Shown piece by piece: positions 32,901-41,446 of a DNA stretch of 47,121 nt (position 1 is the stretch's first letter; the number at the start of each line of letters is the position of its first letter). A model generated the notes under the pieces. It worked only from the letters and a program-made list of their open reading frames with translations. It ran no database searches and was not told the origin of the DNA. The translations under genes and the position numbers were made by a program. The stretch is from Pseudomonas sp. RIT623 (lineage in GTDB: Bacteria > Pseudomonadota > Gammaproteobacteria > Pseudomonadales > Pseudomonadaceae): assembly GCF_004519305.1 (NCBI RefSeq), contig NZ_SOZA01000038.1, positions 1 to 47,121 of the forward strand, given 5' to 3'.

Positions 32901-34273
32901 AGCAGGGCCTGGTAATGGGCCGCGTCCAGCCCTGCGTAGGGAGTGGCCTGGCGCAGCAGGTCGAACAGCGCTGCCTCGCTCCAGGGTTGGTTGCTGACTT
33001 CGGCGACGATCTGCTGGGCCAGCACATCCAGCGGCGCGCGGGGAATGTGCAGCTCATCCAGCTCACCTCGGCGCACGCCGTCGAGCAGCGCGACGCACTC
33101 GATCAACTCGTCCCGCGAGGTGGGGAACAGCCGCCCCTTGGGCACACCATCGACCTGGTGGCCCGAGCGGCCGACCCGTTGCAGGAAGGCGGCGATCGAC
33201 CCAGGCGAGGCGATCTGGCACACCAGGTCGACCTCGCCGATATCGATGCCCAGCTCCAGCGAGGCGGTGGCCACCAGCACCTGCAGCTCCCCGGCCTTGA
33301 GTCGTTGCTCGGCGGTCAGCCGGTGTTCCTTGGCCAGGCTGCCGTGGTGCGCGGCCACCGCGTCGTTGCCCAGGCGTTCGCCCAGGTGGCGGGTCAGGCG
33401 TTCGGCCAGGCGCCGGGTGTTGACGAACACCAGGGTCGTGCGGTGTTCGCGGGCGAGGGCGGCGAGGCGGTCGTAGACCAGCGCCCATGCATCGCTGGCC
33501 ATCACCGCGCCTAGCGGCACCGGTGGCACCTCCAGGGCCAGGTCGCGCTGGCGGACATGGCCGATGTCGACAATGGCGCAGGGGCGCCCGTGGCCGACCA
33601 GGAACTGCGCCACCCGTGTCACCGGGCGCTGGGTGGCGGACAGGCCGATACGCCGCAATGGCCGCCCGGCCAGGGCTTGCAAGCGTTCCAGGGACAGCGC
33701 CAGGTGGCAGCCGCGCTTGTTGCCGGCCAGGGCGTGGATTTCGTCGACGATCACCGTGTGCACGCTGGCCAGGCCTGCGCGCCCCGAGGCCGAGCCAAGC
33801 AGGACATAGAGCGATTCGGGCGTGGTCACCAGGATGTGCGGCGCCAGCTTGCGCATGGCCGCGCGTTCCTTGTACGGCGTGTCGCCGCTGCGCACGGCGG
33901 TGGTGATGCGGGGAGCCTTGAGGCCGAGCGCTGCGATCTGCTGGCCGATGCCTGCAAGCGGTGCATCGAGGTTCAGGCGAATGTCGTTGGACAGCGCCTT
34001 GAGTGGTGACACATACACCACCAGGGTTTGCGCGGGCAGCTCACCGCCTTGTTCCAGCCCCTGGCGGAACAGTTCGTCGAGCACGGCAAGGAAGGCGCTG
34101 AGGGTCTTGCCCGAGCCGGTCGGCGCGGCCAGCAGTGTCGACTGGCCGCCATGGATCAACGGCCAGGCGCCGGCTTGGGCCTCGGTGACCGTGGTAAAGC
34201 GCTGACCAAACCAAGTGGCGACAGCAGGGTGGAACAGGTCGAGCACCGGGTGGAGTTGGGCGGGCAGGTTCAT
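29990..34273 (-). CDS. lhr: Large ATP-dependent helicase Lhr
   Basis: Superfamily 2 DNA helicase that unwinds DNA and RNA-DNA hybrids and is tied to repair and mutagen tolerance. Walker A APTGSGKT is at residues 50-57, Walker B DEIHALAGNKRG near 178, SATQRP motif III follows, and the second RecA domain has LVFVNTRRLAERLTRHL, VATASLELGIDIGEVDLV and QRVGRSGHQ. The Lhr-core winged helix and beta-barrel then run to about residue 870, and a long C-terminal extension of further winged-helix modules ends at residue 1427. Length matches the full-size bacterial Lhr class. It is a single gene, with no partner exonuclease nearby. Confidence 0.95.
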   Translation of the reverse strand: MNLPAQLHPVLDLFHPAVATWFGQRFTTVTEAQAGAWPLIHGGQSTLLAAPTGSGKTLSAFLAVLDELFRQGLEQGGELPAQTLVVYVSPLKALSNDIRLNLDAPLAGIGQQIAALGLKAPRITTAVRSGDTPYKERAAMRKLAPHILVTTPESLYVLLGSASGRAGLASVHTVIVDEIHALAGNKRGCHLALSLERLQALAGRPLRRIGLSATQRPVTRVAQFLVGHGRPCAIVDIGHVRQRDLALEVPPVPLGAVMASDAWALVYDRLAALAREHRTTLVFVNTRRLAERLTRHLGERLGNDAVAAHHGSLAKEHRLTAEQRLKAGELQVLVATASLELGIDIGEVDLVCQIASPGSIAAFLQRVGRSGHQVDGVPKGRLFPTSRDELIECVALLDGVRRGELDELHIPRAPLDVLAQQIVAEVSNQPWSEAALFDLLRQATPYAGLDAAHYQALLRMLAEGYNGRQGVRSAYLHRDAVNATLRGRRGAQLTALTSGGTIPETADYAVLLEPQALNIGSVNEDFAVESIAGDIFQLGNASYRILRVEPGRVRVEDAHGLPPTIPFWLGEAPGRSDELSAAVARLQQRLDQQLQAGDRQHVLAWLQASYALDDACASQLLDYLGRTWQVLGALPSQQTLVMERFFDESGGTQLIIHSPYGSRINRAWGLALRKRFCRTFNFELQAAASEDAIVLSLSTSHSFELDEVWRYLHSRSAEPVLVQALLDAPLFGVRWRWNAAVALALPRYVGGRKVAPQIQRMKSEDLVAAVFPDQIACLENIVGERQIPEHPLVEQTLDDCLHEAMDSQGWLALLQRMERGEVRLLSRDLPAPSPLASAILNARPYTFLDDAPLEERRTQAVLSRRWNEVHSADDLGALDADAIAAVQAQAWPQVGDADEMHEALMSLGAITQAEVDANHGWSDWARQLAKAGRACRLDNGAQGLWLARERLQAMRTLYPASRLEPQVPPLPGFDAPVDHDKALSELLRARLSGFGPLTLEQVAQPLALASNDCQQGLVRLEGEGYVLRGHFSPGQVHLQWCERHLLARIHHYTVKRLRQEIEPVSLQDYLRFLCHWQHLAGDTRLRGPQAVGEVLAQLQGFPAAAGAWESDLLPARIKDYSPHWLDDACRSGQWAWSRLAATLSTSTLTSTPLVLLPREHLGLWRSLAPAPDLERLGTRAQRVLQALQAQGALFFDELSHEAHLLPSELETALQELVGSGLVSADGFSGLRSLITPAAKRSARHNRRGHPPLSSSMVHAGRWALLRRAGDTLDNDQRLEHVARSLLRRYGVVCWRLLERESDVLPAWRELLRCYHRLEARGEIRGGRFIAGLAGEQFALPEALGLLRQVRKRTLGGELVVVSGCDPLNLVGSLLPGAKVPAVAGNRVLYRDGVPVASRVAGKYQFLVDSTATEQAQWRQHLLRDTPP

Positions 34274-34391
34274 GGGTTGGTTATGGCGGGTAAGCAGCGC
34301 AATGGCAAGGGGCCGTTCGTCAGCCTGTTCCGGCCCCGCGATAGAGCCTTGTCAGGTATCCTGCGCCCGTTCATCCATCCGTGAGTCCATT

Positions 34392-34805
34392 ATGCTCAAG
34401 ACCATCCGAATCGCCGCCGCGCTGCTCCTCGACTCCCAGGGGCGGACGCTGCTGGTACGCAAGCGCGGTACCTTGGCCTTCATGCAACCGGGCGGCAAGA
34501 TCGACCCGGGCGAGTCGCCGGCGCAGGCGCTGGTGCGTGAGTTGCACGAGGAACTGGGGCTGCATGTCGATCCCGCCGAGGCCATCCACCTGGGCCAGTT
34601 CAGCGCCCCGGCCGCCAACGAGCCGGGCTTTGAGGTTCACGCCGAACTGTTTCGCGTCGACTGCCTCGCTGCCGTGGTCCCGGCCGCGGAAATCGAGGAA
34701 GTGACCTGGTTGGCCGCCGACCAGGCCTGCACCCTGAACTTGGCTCCGCTGACCCGCGACCTGATCCTGCCGTTGTGGCGCGAAAGCCTCAGCGCACCGC
34801 GCTGA
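34392..34805 (+). CDS. Nudix hydrolase
   Basis: Small (137 residues) hydrolase of nucleoside-diphosphate-linked compounds. The full Nudix box is at residues 35-57: Gly35, Glu41, Arg49-Glu50, Glu53-Glu54 and Gly56 as in GX5EX7REUXEEXGU. The N-terminal IRIAAALLLDSQGRTLLVRKRG is the usual first strand. Substrate not predictable. The ATG at 34392 lacks a strong Shine-Dalgarno. Its last 17 bases overlap the end of metR on the other strand, and the two stop codons sit at the ends of a single palindrome. Confidence 0.93.
   Translation: MLKTIRIAAALLLDSQGRTLLVRKRGTLAFMQPGGKIDPGESPAQALVRELHEELGLHVDPAEAIHLGQFSAPAANEPGFEVHAELFRVDCLAAVVPAAEIEEVTWLAADQACTLNLAPLTRDLILPLWRESLSAPR
34789..34805. terminator. 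Palindrome spanning two overlapping stop codons
   Basis: TCAGCGC-ACC-GCGCTGA is a perfect 7-bp inverted repeat that exactly covers the overlap of the Nudix gene and metR; each gene ends CGC TGA within it. It lacks a T run, so a role as bidirectional terminator is possible but unproven. Confidence 0.5.
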
Positions 34806-35706
34806 CCCCGTCGAGGGTGGCGAACGAAGTGTCCTTGGCGGTCAGCAGGAAGTCGCGCATGTACGGCGCATCGAGCATGTCGGTGCGCACTGCCGCATAG
34901 AGCGTGGCGAACAGGCCTTTCTCGCCCAGGCGCTTGCCCTTCACATAGCCCCGCGAGCTGTATTCGTGCAGCGCCCAGTGCGGCATGCCGCACACGCCAC
35001 GGCCGCTTGCCACCAGTTGCATCATCATGACCGTCAGTTCCGAGGTGCGCACCGCGGCCGGCTCGATGTCGGCCGGTTCCAGGAAGCGGGTGAAGATGTC
35101 CAGGCGATCGCGTTCCACGGGGTAGGTGATCAAGGTCTGGTCGAGCAGATCCTGGGGCACGATGTACGGTTTGCTGGCCAGCGCATGCTGGTTGGCCACG
35201 GCGAGCATGGCCTCGTAGGTGAACAATGGCACATAGGTGATGCCGGCCAGGTCCAGCGGGTCGGAGGTCACCACCAGGTCGAGGTCGCCGCGGGCCAGGG
35301 CTGGTAGCGGGGCGAAGGCGAAGCCCGAGGCCAGGTCCAGTTCCACCTCCGGCCAGGCGTCGCGGAACTGGTCGATGGTCGGCATCAACCACTGGAAGCA
35401 GCTATGGCACTCGATGGCCATGTGCAGGCGCCCGGCGGTGCCGCCGGCCAGGCGGGCGATGTCGCGCTCGGCGCCGCGCAGCAGCGGCAGGGTGGCGTCG
35501 GCCAGTTGCAGCAGGCGCAGGCCGGCGCTGGTGAAGCGAATGGGCTTGGTTTTGCGCACGAACAGCGGCAGACCCAGGCGTTCTTCCAGCTCCTTGAACT
35601 GGTGCGACAGCGCTGACTGGGTCAGGTGCAGGCGCTCGGCAGCCTCCACCAGGCTGTCGGCTTCGCGCAAGGCATGAAGGGTTTTCAAGTGGCGGATTTC
35701 CAGCAC
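34789..35706 (-). CDS. metR: LysR-family regulator MetR
   Basis: Transcriptional activator of methionine synthesis genes (metE, metH and others) that senses homocysteine. The 305-residue protein begins MLEIRHLKTLHALREADSLVEAA, with the helix-turn-helix LTQSALSHQFKELEERLGLPLFVRKTKPIRFTSAG split across residues about 28-62, matching MetR rather than other LysR groups; the effector domain has the IECHSCFQWLMP segment typical of MetR. The start is GTG with AGGAG 5 bases upstream. A MetR-like site lies about 45 bases upstream. No methionine gene is adjacent. Confidence 0.93.
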   Translation of the reverse strand: MLEIRHLKTLHALREADSLVEAAERLHLTQSALSHQFKELEERLGLPLFVRKTKPIRFTSAGLRLLQLADATLPLLRGAERDIARLAGGTAGRLHMAIECHSCFQWLMPTIDQFRDAWPEVELDLASGFAFAPLPALARGDLDLVVTSDPLDLAGITYVPLFTYEAMLAVANQHALASKPYIVPQDLLDQTLITYPVERDRLDIFTRFLEPADIEPAAVRTSELTVMMMQLVASGRGVCGMPHWALHEYSSRGYVKGKRLGEKGLFATLYAAVRTDMLDAPYMRDFLLTAKDTSFATLDGVSAVR

Positions 35707-35748
35707 GGTGACTCCTGGTGAAATCTTTGGGTAAGCGTAGGCCGGTGT

Positions 35749-35761
35749 TGAGTTTCCCTCA
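35749..35761. promoter_or_regulatory. Possible MetR box upstream of metR
   Basis: TGAG-TTTCC-CTCA is an inverted repeat close to the MetR consensus TGAA-N5-TTCA (one symmetric change in each half). It lies between metR and the toxin-like gene, suggesting autoregulation. Confidence 0.4.
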
Positions 35762-35793
35762 TGTTAAAGCGGATGTCGATGTATGGAAGAAGA

Positions 35794-35814
35794 AGGGCAT
35801 CTGCACGATGCCCT
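35794..35814 (-). terminator. Terminator of the toxin-like gene
   Basis: On the minus strand AGGGCATC-GTGCA-GATGCCCT is followed by TCTTCTTCC, 9-30 bases after the stop codon of the toxin-like gene. The stem is a perfect 8 bp; the U tract is broken by C residues. Confidence 0.7.
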
Positions 35815-35822
35815 GTGGCCGC

Positions 35823-38800
35823 TTAAAAATGCCCGGCCAAATGTTTCAGGGCCTGGGGACGGCTTAGATCGCCCCGCCAGATACGTTCGATATGGCTTGC
35901 CTGCCATTCCTGACCCAGGTAGCGCTGGGCCGGTGTCTTCAGGTGTGCCTTGACGAACTCGTCGAACCCGGGTGATGGCTTGTTGAAATGCACATGGGCA
36001 TACCACAGTGGGCGGGGGGACTCCTGGCGCTTGTCGTGAATCACGAACTCTTGGAGGAAATCGCGGCGCCCTTCGGCGGTACGCCGCAGTTCGACCAGGC
36101 TGCCGACTTTCTCGATGGCCAGGACGTCTTGCTCGACCAGGTAGTCCAGTTGTCCGCCATTGGGCTCATGGGTTTTCATGATCTGCTCTATGCGCAGGGT
36201 CCGTCCCTGTCCGGTGAGTTGTCGTGAAGCGCTGCGCAGTCGTAGCAGTAATGGGTCGTGCGGCGCTTGCTCGGCAATGCGGGTCGCCATGGCGTCGAGG
36301 TCGGCGACCTTGAACAGCATCAGGTCTTCCAGGCTCGTGCCCGCCATGTTCTGCGCCGCGTACTGGCGGACCTGTCGGGTGAACGCGTCCAGTTCATCGA
36401 GGTGGCGTGTGGCTTCGCTGCGCAACTGTGTCAGCGTGGCGCGGTGCACGGTGGGCAGATCGCTGGTGTCCGGGTTGGTGAGGGTGAATTTACCCGAAGC
36501 GTCCTGGCGGTAGATCTCGGTGCGTCCGTTCACTCCGGTGATACGGTAGGTATTGGGCTGTTGCTGATCCGGTTCACCGATCAGGTAATGATGCTGCGAG
36601 GTCTCGAACACGCGGGGCTGTTGTCGCCCTGCCCCGACGCTTGGCCGGGTGGCTGGCGCACTCGGTTGCAACGTTCTGGCATGGCGTTCGTGGGCGTCGA
36701 GCGTGGTTTTTAAACGCTCGAGCGACGGTTGATCGAAATACCTGGAATAGCTGGTTTTCCAGTAGTGCAGGCGGTTTTTGAATTGCCGGATCTGCTCGAT
36801 CGACCTGTCCAGGATGGCTTTGCGCTGACGCATACTGGCCCGGGTATTGGCCAGTTCATGCAAGGCATACAGTGTGCGATCGAGTTCGGCGCGAGGATCA
36901 CGCATGAGGTACTGCAGGTTGATCCAGGTGCCGTCGAGATTCTCGGGTGTCCGGGTGAGCAAGCCCAGCAACTGACCGATGTCCATGTAGTCCAGGACAG
37001 GATCGCTGAACTTGGCCAGTTGGCTGTCGATATGCTGGAACGCCTCACGGCGTGCACTCATCTGGTTGATCTGGCGGCGCCAGGTGCGCATGGCCTGGAC
37101 CTGCCGGCGCAGTTCATCGAGTTCGGTCAGGGCCGTGCTGCGAGTACTGTACAGGCTCGAGCGCAATGCGAGGGCTTTGTGGGAGAGGGCGAGGAAGTGT
37201 TGTGCGTCCATGCCTGGCACTATTTTGTGGGCGTTGTCGCGGGCTTGTTGACGTAGCCGGGTAATGTCGTCCAAGGCTTCGTTGATACGTCGTTGGGCCA
37301 TTTGGCTAAGGCGGTTGTGGCTATCGCAGACCAACATTGCCAGATCATTGGCCTGGGCCTGCGCGTCGTGGCGGGGTCGGCCGCTGGATACCTCGGTGAA
37401 CGCCAGGCAGTCGGCATGCAGGCGCTTGGCGTCATCTATACAGGTTTGCAGGGCGTTGCTCAGGGATGCGTCATGGGCATCCTGCAAGGCGAATGAGCGA
37501 TGCATGCGCTGGTTGATGGCCGCGCTTCTGGCCTGAAGTTCAGGCAAGTCTCGATGAAGGCTGTCGCGCAGGCGGTTGTGTCGGCGGTAGGCCTGGTCTC
37601 GCCACCAACGAGGGAGACGTTCCTTGATGGGAGCCGGCCAGAGCGGGTCCAGCGTATCGGCAAGCTGTCCCAGTACCTGGCCGCCGCCGACCCCGCCGCC
37701 GAGGCGATGTACGCCGTACAGCGTCAGGTGGGTGTCCCATTGTCCCTGCTCGTCCAGGGCAATGGCGCGTTTGAAGCGGTGGCTGGCATTGCCCGCCAGT
37801 TCCCAGGTATGGCTGGTCTGGTCCCAGAGCACCTGGTATTGGCGGCCTTGTACTTGGACGTAGTTGCTCTGAGCATGACGATAGATGCCTCGGTATCGGC
37901 CCTCCTTGCCCACCGACAGCCCTGCCAGGGACACGGGGTCGGTCATCTGATAGCCCTGCAGGCCCGCAAGGGGGCTTTGAGCGCTGTTGACTGCGGGCAT
38001 TGGCGTGGCGCGCGATAGGCGCAACTTGCCGAGCTGGTGGCGTTTGACCGAGCGACGTAGGCCAGCGGTGTTGATGGCGGCGCTCCCGCCGAGCAGGTCC
38101 ATGCCAATGTCGAGGATGCTCACAAATATGTTCTGGATGGCCTCGAGAACATCGGCAGTACCCTGTTCGGCAATGGCCTTGACCAGGTCGGCGGAAGCGC
38201 TGTAGAGGTCATAGAGGCTGACCGGCAGGCCAAGGCCGGGGATCAAGCCCAGGGCAACCTTGAAGCCGATCAGGAGTTTGCCGGCTTGCGCGGCCAGGTT
38301 CTCCAGATGTACGTCAAGATTGCTCCGTGAGCTGCTACGGTGGGCTTCGAGCAATTGCCCCATGTGCGTGTCGAGCTGCAACTGCGCCAGTGATTGTGTT
38401 GCCGGCCACTGCATGCCGATACCGATAATGCCTTTGAACCGATGGGCGTGGGCTTGATCCAGGCGCGAACGATGGGCCGCGGGGTTGCCTTTGAGCGCGC
38501 GATTGGCGAGGTAGTCGCGTTCACGGCTATCGACACTGCCTTCGAACAGGCTCAGGCGTGCCGATTCCAGGTCGGGAAATTGGCGCAGCGGGCTGCTGGG
38601 GTGGTCGGGGCGATAGAGTATGGTGGTCTTGCGGGTTCGGTCCTCGATGAAGGTGATACCCGCCAGGGACACAGGTTGTCCATCGGTGTCCGGGCCACCG
38701 CTGGTCAGCATCGCTGGCAACAGGCGCAGGTCGTAGCCATTGCCCTGGTAGTCGGCCTTGCTGCGGGCATCGATCACTTGCGCCAGCATGGCCTGGCTGT

Positions 38801-41255
38801 TGTGATCCAGATGGCCGCTGATGCCGAACAGCTGGTTCTGTAGCCGAAGGATCAGGCGATGCGGCTCGACCAGGCATTCGCGTCTGAAGGCATGGCTGTA
38901 TGCGGGTTCATCGATACCTTGGAAGGCCTCGATAATCTCGCTTTCATAGCGTTGCGCAAGGTCCAGTTCCTGGGCCAGTGCACGCAGGTAAGTTGCGTCG
39001 ATACCGCTTTGCAAGGCCTGGCGCAGCGTTTCGTCGGCAGGCGTGATGTTCAGTTGCATGAACCCCAATCGGCTGAACATGCTGTCGTCGATCTGGTCCA
39101 GGAGCAGGGTTTCCAGGGCCAGGCTCACCCGCTCTTCACTTGGTTTGGGCACAAGCTTGGTCGGCGTTCCCGGCGCGCCGCTGCCCACGATCAAGTCCTT
39201 GACATGGGCAACGCTTGCGGGCAAGTCCAGGGTGATCGCATGGCCGTTGAGTCCGTCAAAATCGCGTCTGAGACGTTTTTCGACAAGGCGCTGGCAAAAA
39301 ATGCGGCGTTCTGGAACATCACGAGCAATCAAGGCTTGGGCGTTGCGCAGCGCCGCGAGATAGTCGTTGACCAGTATCAGCAGCGCTTGGCGTTGATTGG
39401 CGGGGATCTTTGCCAAACTGCCCAGCGAAGCGTTGGTTCGAGCTATGAGTTGTTGCTGCTCGTCGCGCAGGCTCAGCGAAATTTCACGTGCTGTGTGCCG
39501 AGGCACTTGCAGGCTCAGGGCAAGTTTTTCACGCAGCCACGGCAATGCCGTCGCCACGGCGTCAAGTCCAGCCTTCTCCTGGACTGCGTTTTTTTCCTGG
39601 CGGCCAGCGGCGAGTACGGCGTCGAGGGTGTGCGCGATAGCATCCTTGGCAAGCACTGAGAGCGCCACCGGCATGCCGGCGTTCAGGCTCGTTTCCAGTT
39701 GCTGGCTATCTTCGAAGCGCAACAGCCCACCCTGTTCGCCAAGCCAGTAAAGCAGCACGCTGGAAGGCTTATCGGGCGTGTTTGCGCCCGTATTGGCGGT
39801 GATCGCAAACGCCCCCACTAGGATGGACTTCACTGCGTTGGCGTCAGCGCCATCCTCCGTGGGCGGCAGCAGTTCGATCTGCGCGGCGACTGCGTCGTTG
39901 CTGCTGCCGTCGAGCACCGATTGCACCCAGCCGAGTTGCTGGTCATCCAATAGTCCCAGCGCATGCTGGAGTCGGGCATGGGCGAGCAGCCCGTCGCGAT
40001 GGGCCTGAACCAGGCTTTCACCGGCTGCGGTGGGCTTGGCGTCGGAGTGCCACTTGGCTGATGCGGTCAATATGCTGATCTGCACCTGCGCGGTATTGCG
40101 GGCGTCGGCGATGGACGCTTGCAATTGCTTGCATTGCGCAAACCGATCCTCCGACAGCGCATCCAGCAAATCGAGTTGTCGACTGATCAACTGTTTACGT
40201 TGCGCGGGTGCCAACTCCAATCCCAGGTTGCCGAAGTCGAACAGGGACGGCCGCGAGTCGTTCGTCAGCTGCGCCCAATCATCGGCAGGGGGCTGGGCGA
40301 AGACCTGGCTGTCGCGCCATGACCGCGCCAAGTGTTCGGCCGGGCTCAAGCTGCTGGCGGCGTGATGTTCGAGGCGACCGCCCGGTTGTTGAGCCAAGGT
40401 GCCGAGCAGTTGGCTTTCGAGCTGTTCGAATAAGGGGGTGAAACCTAGGCCGATACTGTCGACCGAGGTGAAGGAAAGCGCTTCGTGCCCGGCGGTGGCG
40501 AGTACTACCTCGAGGGCTTCACGGGTGGCGTAGCCGGTGAAAGCTTGGGGCTGGGACGGATCGTATAGCACCTGGGTCGGCTCATCCGCGAGGCTGACGA
40601 TGATCGCGCCGGGGTGGCTGGAGGGCAGTTCGATCAGTACCTGGCGATTGTCATGGATCAACCATTCGGGGTTTTCCAGCAGCCCCAGGAGCGCGCGCTG
40701 ATGCTCGGTGCCCAGTGTGCCTTGAATCAGCGCGACCTCCAGCGTGGCCAGAAAATGCGCGCGGTACTGTTGTCGGGCGTATGCCAGCCGGTTCGACGCG
40801 GTGCCTTGCGCGCGGGCGTCCCAGTAAGCCTTCCAGCGGCCACGCAGCCTCCCCGGCAGGTCGTGCACAGTCAGGCGGTTATACAGCTCGCTAGGCCTTA
40901 GCTCGGTAATTTTACGGTTGTCGCCCTCCACGCTGGCGCGTGCGTCCAGGTCAGCGCTTGGGGTGGGGTAGTGGTGAGCGAACAGGCACAGCTGGGTGAG
41001 GCTCACGAAATGCGCCTGGTCGCCATGCCTGAGTCGCAGGCCTGTGTGTTCCGGGTCGCTGCCCAGGGTGTCGTGCAACAGTTCGTTGATCACCTGGCGC
41101 ACGCTGGGGGCCAGAGCCAGCAGGCGGTTGAAGGTTTGCCGTGCGCTGTGCCATTCGACCAGGGCTAGGCGTGTCGCTGGCGTATCGGCAAGGCGGGCGC
41201 GCAGCAACCTGGTATCGAGGGTGTAGGGTAAAAAGGGGAGGGTTGAATCTGGCAT
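35823..41255 (-). CDS. Giant dermonecrotic-toxin-domain (DUF6543-like) protein
   Basis: A 1810-residue protein resembling the large Pseudomonas proteins with dermonecrotic-toxin (DUF6543) domains. I recognise the family by pattern, not by a tested function. Two similar modules occur, at about residues 168-252 and 800-900, each with a G-x-L...LL helix pair and then T-x-x-L-Y-(D/R)-P...F...A...L. A hydrophobic stretch at about 990-1060 (LLIGFKVALGLIPGLGLPVS, then ILDIGMDLLGG) could insert in a membrane. Long charged helices follow (1200-1500), then beta-rich segments and a helical C-terminus. There is no signal peptide and no secretion-system or immunity gene beside it. GAAGG lies 7 bases before the ATG, inside an inverted repeat. 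Confidence 0.8.
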   Translation of the reverse strand: MPDSTLPFLPYTLDTRLLRARLADTPATRLALVEWHSARQTFNRLLALAPSVRQVINELLHDTLGSDPEHTGLRLRHGDQAHFVSLTQLCLFAHHYPTPSADLDARASVEGDNRKITELRPSELYNRLTVHDLPGRLRGRWKAYWDARAQGTASNRLAYARQQYRAHFLATLEVALIQGTLGTEHQRALLGLLENPEWLIHDNRQVLIELPSSHPGAIIVSLADEPTQVLYDPSQPQAFTGYATREALEVVLATAGHEALSFTSVDSIGLGFTPLFEQLESQLLGTLAQQPGGRLEHHAASSLSPAEHLARSWRDSQVFAQPPADDWAQLTNDSRPSLFDFGNLGLELAPAQRKQLISRQLDLLDALSEDRFAQCKQLQASIADARNTAQVQISILTASAKWHSDAKPTAAGESLVQAHRDGLLAHARLQHALGLLDDQQLGWVQSVLDGSSNDAVAAQIELLPPTEDGADANAVKSILVGAFAITANTGANTPDKPSSVLLYWLGEQGGLLRFEDSQQLETSLNAGMPVALSVLAKDAIAHTLDAVLAAGRQEKNAVQEKAGLDAVATALPWLREKLALSLQVPRHTAREISLSLRDEQQQLIARTNASLGSLAKIPANQRQALLILVNDYLAALRNAQALIARDVPERRIFCQRLVEKRLRRDFDGLNGHAITLDLPASVAHVKDLIVGSGAPGTPTKLVPKPSEERVSLALETLLLDQIDDSMFSRLGFMQLNITPADETLRQALQSGIDATYLRALAQELDLAQRYESEIIEAFQGIDEPAYSHAFRRECLVEPHRLILRLQNQLFGISGHLDHNSQAMLAQVIDARSKADYQGNGYDLRLLPAMLTSGGPDTDGQPVSLAGITFIEDRTRKTTILYRPDHPSSPLRQFPDLESARLSLFEGSVDSRERDYLANRALKGNPAAHRSRLDQAHAHRFKGIIGIGMQWPATQSLAQLQLDTHMGQLLEAHRSSSRSNLDVHLENLAAQAGKLLIGFKVALGLIPGLGLPVSLYDLYSASADLVKAIAEQGTADVLEAIQNIFVSILDIGMDLLGGSAAINTAGLRRSVKRHQLGKLRLSRATPMPAVNSAQSPLAGLQGYQMTDPVSLAGLSVGKEGRYRGIYRHAQSNYVQVQGRQYQVLWDQTSHTWELAGNASHRFKRAIALDEQGQWDTHLTLYGVHRLGGGVGGGQVLGQLADTLDPLWPAPIKERLPRWWRDQAYRRHNRLRDSLHRDLPELQARSAAINQRMHRSFALQDAHDASLSNALQTCIDDAKRLHADCLAFTEVSSGRPRHDAQAQANDLAMLVCDSHNRLSQMAQRRINEALDDITRLRQQARDNAHKIVPGMDAQHFLALSHKALALRSSLYSTRSTALTELDELRRQVQAMRTWRRQINQMSARREAFQHIDSQLAKFSDPVLDYMDIGQLLGLLTRTPENLDGTWINLQYLMRDPRAELDRTLYALHELANTRASMRQRKAILDRSIEQIRQFKNRLHYWKTSYSRYFDQPSLERLKTTLDAHERHARTLQPSAPATRPSVGAGRQQPRVFETSQHHYLIGEPDQQQPNTYRITGVNGRTEIYRQDASGKFTLTNPDTSDLPTVHRATLTQLRSEATRHLDELDAFTRQVRQYAAQNMAGTSLEDLMLFKVADLDAMATRIAEQAPHDPLLLRLRSASRQLTGQGRTLRIEQIMKTHEPNGGQLDYLVEQDVLAIEKVGSLVELRRTAEGRRDFLQEFVIHDKRQESPRPLWYAHVHFNKPSPGFDEFVKAHLKTPAQRYLGQEWQASHIERIWRGDLSRPQALKHLAGHF

Positions 41256-41262
41256 GCGAACG

Positions 41263-41298
41263 CCTTCAATGCAGTGGTTGTAGGCTGAGCATTGAAGG
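41263..41298 (-). promoter_or_regulatory. Inverted repeat covering the ribosome site of the toxin-like gene
   Basis: CCTTCAATGC (41263-41272) and GCATTGAAGG (41289-41298) are exact 10-bp inverse repeats with a 16-base loop. Read on the minus strand, the second arm ends in GAAGG, the Shine-Dalgarno of the toxin-like gene, 7 bases before its ATG. Folded RNA would hide the ribosome site; alternatively a dimeric regulator may bind it. Confidence 0.65.
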
Positions 41299-41446
41299 GA
41301 CTTTGCTGGAGACGATGGAGGTACTGGGATATGTACGCGACCACTGGGCAGGGTTCACGAAATTGTCACGGTTTTGTGGCAGCGCGCCCGAACGAATTTC
41401 ATCAGACTCGCGCTCTACTGGGGATCTGCATTCTGGTGTTTCTTTC

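Noticed and set aside
30905..33514. 869-codon plus-strand frame opposite lhr
   Set aside because: Shadow of the helicase gene, whose motifs are unambiguous on the other strand.
35823..41255. Toxin-like gene considered as a recently acquired island
   Set aside because: Spot counts of lines within it give about 60-65% G+C, only slightly below its neighbours, and there are no integrase, tRNA or direct-repeat borders.
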